From Spirochaetaceae bacterium (GTDB taxonomy: Bacteria > Spirochaetota > Spirochaetia > DSM-27196 > SLAA01), in contig REEM01000087.1 in the NCBI GenBank assembly GCA_007695055.1, positions 1 to 37,751 on the forward strand: a stretch of 37,751 nucleotides of DNA, in the 5' to 3' direction. The translations under genes and the position numbers were made by a program. Every line of letters starts with the position of its first letter. The first letter of the stretch is position 1. Positions 33,779-37,751 of this stretch are shown in pieces. The notes beneath the pieces were generated by a model that did not search any database, had not been told where the DNA came from, and saw only the letters and a program-made list of their open reading frames with translations.

Positions 33779-35456
33779 GGCTACTATCCTCTATATCTTC
33801 ACGAATCGAGATCAACTCCTCAATAATTGACTCAAGTGCGATCTCGGCTTCACGCAGCGCTGATTCCTCTCCGCTGCTCCGAACCTTATCCGAATACAAC
33901 AATAGATCCTGGATATCTTCAAGAAGTTCTTGAGGCACCACCAAATCTTTCATTTCGGATCGTATACGACGAGAAAGAGACTCCAAACGGTCCGATATTG
34001 AATGCGCATCGTCCTGCTGCTCATCTTTGACCGGACGCACCGTGACATGCTCGCGCCGACCGGACTTGGTATCCACCGCTGACACCCGTACTATACCATC
34101 CTCATCAATGAGAAACGAAACCTCAATCCGCGCAGCACCACGACGCGCCGGGGTTATCCCAGATAACATGAAGCGGCCAAGCGACCGATTCGAGGTCACA
34201 TCCGGGCCTTCCCCCTGGAGAACATGTACCTCTACGCTTTCTTGCATATCCGCAACAGTCGTTACAATACGGCGTGCATCCACCGGGAGGGGAGTGTTTC
34301 TTCGTACTAGGTGTGCAACCTTGCCAGCATCGATCTCGACTCCCAGTGTATAGGATGTGACATCCCTTAATCCGCGTCGACCGTTTCCGCTATGCCGCTG
34401 CTCGTCGGCAAGCATATTCCCGTATAGTGCGGCGCCCAGCGCGACCACCTCATCAGGATTTACTCCGCCGCTCGGCTTAAGACCAAGCAACTCCCCGAGT
34501 CGCCTCTGCACGAGCGGAATACGACTAGAGCCTCCAGCGAGCACCAATGCATCAACCCTGGAGAAGCCAGACTCTTTTATAGCTTGCACAGTGAGCTTAA
34601 GGCTCCGTTCAATCATTGGCGCTATGAGCTGATCAAAGATATCTCGACGAGCCTCGTAGCTCAAGTGAAGCGGTTGCCCACCAGTTCCCATAAAAGGTAA
34701 CGCAATTGCTGCAGACTCACGGCTAGATAGCTCAATCTTCGCGCGTTCCACCATTTCCGAAAGCTGCTGGAGCACAATCGAATCTGTCGAAGCCACAAAA
34801 CCGTACTCTTTTTCAAAATGCTTTAAGAGTTCATCGCGGAGCAAAGAATCAAAATCCAAGCCACCAAGTTTGTTCTCACCACAACTGGAACGAACTAAAT
34901 ACTCTGTGTCGGTTTTCTCAAGACAGGTAACATCGAAAGTACCACCACCAAGGTCGTACACAGTTAGGCGTTTGGCTTCCGGATGGCGCCAGGCATAACT
35001 CAAAGCTGCGGCCGTTGGTTCATTGAGAATACGCAGGACTTCAAGCCCAGCAAGTCTACCTGCTTCTATGGTCGCTTTCCGCTGCGCCTCACCAAAGTTT
35101 GCAGGTACGGTAATGACCGCCTTCCCCACCTCATTGCCAAGGTAGATCTCGGCATCTTTCTTGAGCTTTCGTAGTATCTCGGCTGACACTTCCTCGGGAA
35201 GCAGTCTTCTCGAACCCAGATGGAGGTGTGTCGCCTCACCCATGCACCGCTTGACATGCGACACCGTGCGATCCGCATGAACAACCGCCTGATTCTTTGC
35301 GGAATCCCCAACTAAGATCTCGCCTGCTGCGGTGATTGAAACTACCGACGGCGTAAGCCGCGCACCGCGGTCATTGGGAATAATCCGAGCTTCGTCTCCA
35401 TCCACATACCCAACTGCTGAGTTAGTTGTTCCAAGATCGATGCCGATCACTATCAT
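33765..35456 (-). CDS. Hsp70-family chaperone, short HscC-like form
   Basis: A 563-residue Hsp70. The ATPase domain is complete: IDLGTTNSAVGY (residues 6-17), Lys69 in HVKRCMG, LNEPTAAALSYAW (144-156), VYDLGGGTFDVT (166-177) and LVLAGGSSRIP (305-314). The substrate-binding beta domain follows (YTLGVEIDAGKVAHLVRRNTPLP in parts, to VSAVDTKSGRREHV). The interdomain linker reads RGLRDVTSYTLG and lacks the hydrophobic VLLL of DnaK. The C-terminal lid is only about 80 residues, without a GGMP/EEVD-like end. Length and lid are those of HscC (556 in E. coli) rather than DnaK (~638). AAGGAA lies 8 bases before the ATG, which overlaps the preceding gene's stop by 4 bases. This is probably not the general DnaK of the cell. 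Confidence 0.9.
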   Translation of the reverse strand: MIVIGIDLGTTNSAVGYVDGDEARIIPNDRGARLTPSVVSITAAGEILVGDSAKNQAVVHADRTVSHVKRCMGEATHLHLGSRRLLPEEVSAEILRKLKKDAEIYLGNEVGKAVITVPANFGEAQRKATIEAGRLAGLEVLRILNEPTAAALSYAWRHPEAKRLTVYDLGGGTFDVTCLEKTDTEYLVRSSCGENKLGGLDFDSLLRDELLKHFEKEYGFVASTDSIVLQQLSEMVERAKIELSSRESAAIALPFMGTGGQPLHLSYEARRDIFDQLIAPMIERSLKLTVQAIKESGFSRVDALVLAGGSSRIPLVQRRLGELLGLKPSGGVNPDEVVALGAALYGNMLADEQRHSGNGRRGLRDVTSYTLGVEIDAGKVAHLVRRNTPLPVDARRIVTTVADMQESVEVHVLQGEGPDVTSNRSLGRFMLSGITPARRGAARIEVSFLIDEDGIVRVSAVDTKSGRREHVTVRPVKDEQQDDAHSISDRLESLSRRIRSEMKDLVVPQELLEDIQDLLLYSDKVRSSGEESALREAEIALESIIEELISIREDIEDSSREHA

Positions 35457-35941
35457 GAGAGTTCCTTTCGATCATGTAACGATATGATCAGTTCAATCTC
35501 ACCAACAGTTGAACCAACCCTATTCGCTATGATATTCGGCGCAATTCCTTTTCTATGTAACGACAGTATTTGGTCCGTAGTAGATTCTGTCTTCGCTTCT
35601 ACCGGAGCCGCACCGTCTCGACGCCTCCTTTCGGCCGAGCGCTTAAGTATGTCGGTATAGAGTTCGCCGCCTTCCTGCTTACGTTCAACCTCGCGGTCCA
35701 ACAAAGTGATTCTCTGGTCTGCCTTCCGTAAAGCCTCATTGAGCTGCTCAATTCGCTCTTCGATCAAGGCAATATTCTGTTCCGTTGTTTGGTTCAGCTC
35801 GACCAATAAAGACCCCACCTCTCGCCGAATCTCGTCAATAACCTGCTGACTTCCAACCCTGCGGTCGAGTCTCGAGGAAATGAAGAGAAAACCGAGAGCA
35901 AGAGCTACGAGGTTAAGCCCTAACACCACAAAAGCACTCAT
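35453..35941 (-). CDS. Membrane-anchored coiled-coil protein (DUF6115/SwrB-like)
   Basis: A 162-residue protein with one N-terminal transmembrane helix (residues 3-22). A long coiled coil follows (about 35-95, QQVIDEIRREVGSLLVEL to ADQRITLLDREVERKQE), then a polar linker. The C-terminal segment, LSLHRKGIAPNIIANRVGSTVGEIELIISLHD in parts (about 127-157), looks like a small helix-turn-helix of the kind found at the end of DUF6115/SwrB-like proteins in flagellar operons. It starts 6 bases after the stop of the acidic protein and overlaps the Hsp70 start by ATGA. Inference: a scaffold at the inner membrane that could tether the chaperone or kinase encoded behind it. Confidence 0.78.
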   Translation of the reverse strand: MSAFVVLGLNLVALALGFLFISSRLDRRVGSQQVIDEIRREVGSLLVELNQTTEQNIALIEERIEQLNEALRKADQRITLLDREVERKQEGGELYTDILKRSAERRRRDGAAPVEAKTESTTDQILSLHRKGIAPNIIANRVGSTVGEIELIISLHDRKELS

Positions 35942-35947
35942 GCGCAG

Positions 35948-36265
35948 TTATCCGGAAAGGTCGATATTCTTACCGAGATCGGGATCGGAAAAGACATCAA
36001 TGTCTTCAGCGGCCTGTTGGCCTTCTTCTCGGCCAGATCCATGTTGTTGCGAGCTCCCTTTGCCGTCTTCATTAGCCTTTTCTGGCCCTTCTTCGAGTGT
36101 GCTTGGTTCACTTACACTGCTTTCTTGCTCCGCACTGCGACGTGCGAGTTCGCTTCCAACCACAGCCTGTTGTTGAGCAGCGGCTTGGCTCTCTGCTGAC
36201 TGCGTCTTTCCAACATTACCAAGACGCGAGAATAGAGTCTGCAGGTCAATGGGTTGTATAGACAT
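35948..36265 (-). CDS. Small acidic hypothetical protein after FapA
   Basis: A 105-residue protein, not recognised. The N-terminus (MSIQPIDLQTLFSRLGNVGKTQSAE) could form an amphipathic helix; the rest is Gln/Ser/Glu-rich and probably disordered, ending in DIDVFSDPDLGKNIDLSG. The frame is open to 36340, but the ATG at 36265 overlaps the FapA stop by one base (TAATG) and is the natural start. GGAAGGG lies shortly before it. The conserved-looking ends with a variable middle suggest an adaptor with short binding motifs, which is inference. Confidence 0.68.
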   Translation of the reverse strand: MSIQPIDLQTLFSRLGNVGKTQSAESQAAAQQQAVVGSELARRSAEQESSVSEPSTLEEGPEKANEDGKGSSQQHGSGREEGQQAAEDIDVFSDPDLGKNIDLSG

Positions 36266-37751
36266 TAGCCCTTCCGGCTTATCGTGATGTCCTCGTCCGA
36301 CTCCTCGTACTTGGTCACCTTGACAACACCGGCCTCCCAAATGAAGGTTACCGCCTTGAACTCATTTTTGACATTCAGACTGGCGTCTCGGACGTTAATC
36401 TTAACCCCTGCAAATACCGTCGCCGAGGCGGAAATTCTACCGCTTGTCTTGAGTTCGGAAAGATAACCTTGAATCTCATCAATTTCGCGCTGAACCTTTC
36501 GTAGGTCTGCTGTGATTGCCACTCGCTTTTGTTTCTGCTCGTTATATACCTTAATCTTATCTTGGGTGAGTTTCTTACGAGCCTTATGCAGCTTCTCAAT
36601 GGTCTGCATATTCAAGACGACCTCTTCAAGCTGTTTGGTGAGCACGGCCTTCTCTTCTTCTAACTCCGTCAGGCGCTCTTTACTTTTTGGGTCTACCCCG
36701 ACCTCAAGAATTGTCTCGTTACCGCTCACCGAGCCAAGTGCCTTGGCATCAATTTCCTCGGCAGCCCGAACAACGCCACCGACAATGCTTGCTCGCTTAC
36801 CACGACAAATGACTTTCCGTTGAGCCGTTACGTGTGCATTAATGATGCCGTCACTGACCACAACCCTATCACCTGCTTCGGCTGTAGCATTCTCAATAAA
36901 TTTAGACCAAATTGATCCGCCCGCTCGAACCAAAGCCGAGGATTTTCCATTCACGCCCTGATGCACGATAATATCGCCTTCCGCATCTAGGTTGCACTTG
37001 CCCACGCTACCGATTACCTCAATGTTCCCAGAGGCCTTCACGTCAAAGCCGTCCTCAACACTGCCCTTAACAAGTACCGTACCGAGAAACATGATGTTGC
37101 CTGTCTTAAGACTTACATCACCATTCACAACATACACTGGCTCTACATTGAGCTTGCTACCGGTCATGACTACTTGTCCGTTGATCTCGGCATACGCAGT
37201 CCGTTCGTCCTCTGACAACCGCACATTCTTACCAATATCAATTCGTGCATCGCCGCCTGGTTTCGCTGGCAGAAGCTTACCGGTAACAGTGCTGCCCTCA
37301 GTGCCTTCATCTGCTGGCATTTTCCTCGCAAGAACCTGTCCCTCAACAACGTTCTGCACGAGGTTAAGTTCTTTAAAGTCCACGCGACCATCGGTTTCTT
37401 TGAGTTTGAAGTTGCGGCTGTCGGTTTCAAAGTTCATGACGATTTTGGCGTCGTGCCCGTCAATTGGTTTAGTTCCTTCCGCTACCAACATGGGCTCTCG
37501 ATACGTCGGATTGTCGACAAAGGCTTGTATTACTTCTTCCTTGATGCCGTGAACTACATCGTTGCTTTGGAGGAGACCCATGACAGTCTGGAAATCTGGA
37601 TCGGCACCACCTATTCCCGGCGGTGTGGCAGTAAGATAGGCCTTCATTTCGCCGTCGCTAACAGAGAGTTGGAGCATAGCGTCGTTAGATGGATCGTACT
37701 CCATCTCGCCGATCTTCACGAACTCAGAATCCGCTCGCTTAACAATCTGGG
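36265..37751 (-). CDS. FapA-family (DUF342) protein, 5' end outside the window
   Basis: About 495 residues are visible. The frame has no stop up to the right edge, and the residues before the GTG at 37719 (QIVKRADSEF) read through, so the start is probably outside. DUF342 marks are VEGQVLARKMPADEGTEGSTVTGKLLPAKPGGDARI in parts and the right-handed beta-helix with VVNGDVSLKTGNIMFLGTVLVKGSVEDGFDVKASGNIEVIGSVGKCNLDAEGDIIVHQGV, read in segments. A coiled coil follows (ELEEEKAVLTKQLEEVVLNM to VQREIDEIQGYLSELK), with a final beta segment. FapA proteins are widespread near flagellar and chemotaxis genes; the family is described as polymerising or scaffold-like, with no proven enzyme activity. It leads the chain of five coupled genes to the left. 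Confidence 0.88.
   Translation of the reverse strand, partial: QIVKRADSEFVKIGEMEYDPSNDAMLQLSVSDGEMKAYLTATPPGIGGADPDFQTVMGLLQSNDVVHGIKEEVIQAFVDNPTYREPMLVAEGTKPIDGHDAKIVMNFETDSRNFKLKETDGRVDFKELNLVQNVVEGQVLARKMPADEGTEGSTVTGKLLPAKPGGDARIDIGKNVRLSEDERTAYAEINGQVVMTGSKLNVEPVYVVNGDVSLKTGNIMFLGTVLVKGSVEDGFDVKASGNIEVIGSVGKCNLDAEGDIIVHQGVNGKSSALVRAGGSIWSKFIENATAEAGDRVVVSDGIINAHVTAQRKVICRGKRASIVGGVVRAAEEIDAKALGSVSGNETILEVGVDPKSKERLTELEEEKAVLTKQLEEVVLNMQTIEKLHKARKKLTQDKIKVYNEQKQKRVAITADLRKVQREIDEIQGYLSELKTSGRISASATVFAGVKINVRDASLNVKNEFKAVTFIWEAGVVKVTKYEESDEDITISRKG

Noticed and set aside
1-37751. tRNA genes, CRISPR arrays, insertion sequences, attachment sites
   Set aside because: No cloverleaf-like or T-loop sequences outside genes, no regularly spaced repeats, and no transposase or integrase motifs were seen by eye; no search tool was run.

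Overview
The window looks like chromosomal DNA of a free-living, flagellated spirochaete (Spirochaetota, probably Spirochaetaceae or a relative). This rests on gene content: a DUF115 motility-associated factor, a FapA/DUF342 protein followed by a small coiled-coil membrane protein, a TamB-TamA outer-membrane assembly pair, and a CheA-like kinase. GC content looks moderate to high by eye and was not computed. No rRNA, tRNA, CRISPR array, transposase, prophage gene or cobalamin riboswitch was recognised. Coding density is very high and many neighbours overlap by 1-17 bases.

Layout. (1) 2-2196: the C-terminus of a PASTA-containing penicillin-binding protein, coupled to a Maf/DUF115 protein, then a 303-base gap with a promoter-like element and a strong terminator. 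(2) 2500-3702: cyclopropane fatty acid synthase. (3) 3722-5069: the ribosome-rescue factor ArfB and an orphan membrane histidine kinase, divergent with overlapping start codons. (4) 5088-7618: cobS-cobC-cobT on the minus strand, for late cobalamin assembly. (5) 7749-15796: a secreted 191-residue protein, and facing it a seven-gene minus-strand operon (TolC, MacA-like adaptor, ABC ATPase, MacB-like permease, secreted 196-residue protein, OmpR-type regulator, sensor kinase). (6) 16041-17767: a VOC/ring-cleaving dioxygenase-like enzyme and a soluble LiaF-like protein. (7) 17764-24724: TamB and TamA. (8) 24837-29853: a cysteine-less ArsC/Spx-like protein, a J-domain protein, an MFS transporter, release factor 3 and the kinase SrkA. 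(9) 29867-37751: a lipid-kinase-like gene, then (reading upstream on the minus strand) a CheA-like kinase, a J-domain/HEAT protein, an HscC-like Hsp70, a membrane coiled-coil protein, an acidic 105-residue protein and FapA (cut by the window edge).

How the genes may work together. The efflux/two-component operon and the 191-residue secreted protein share a promoter architecture: two CTTCA-type half-sites with an 11-base period, followed by further matches at identical offsets. This suggests one envelope-response regulon, probably controlled by the operon's own response regulator. The most unusual block is 31101-37751, where an Hsp70, a J-domain/HEAT protein and a CheA-like kinase are translationally chained behind FapA. 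It looks like a chaperone-linked signalling module tied to motility or the cell envelope, with no recognised precedent from the sequence alone.
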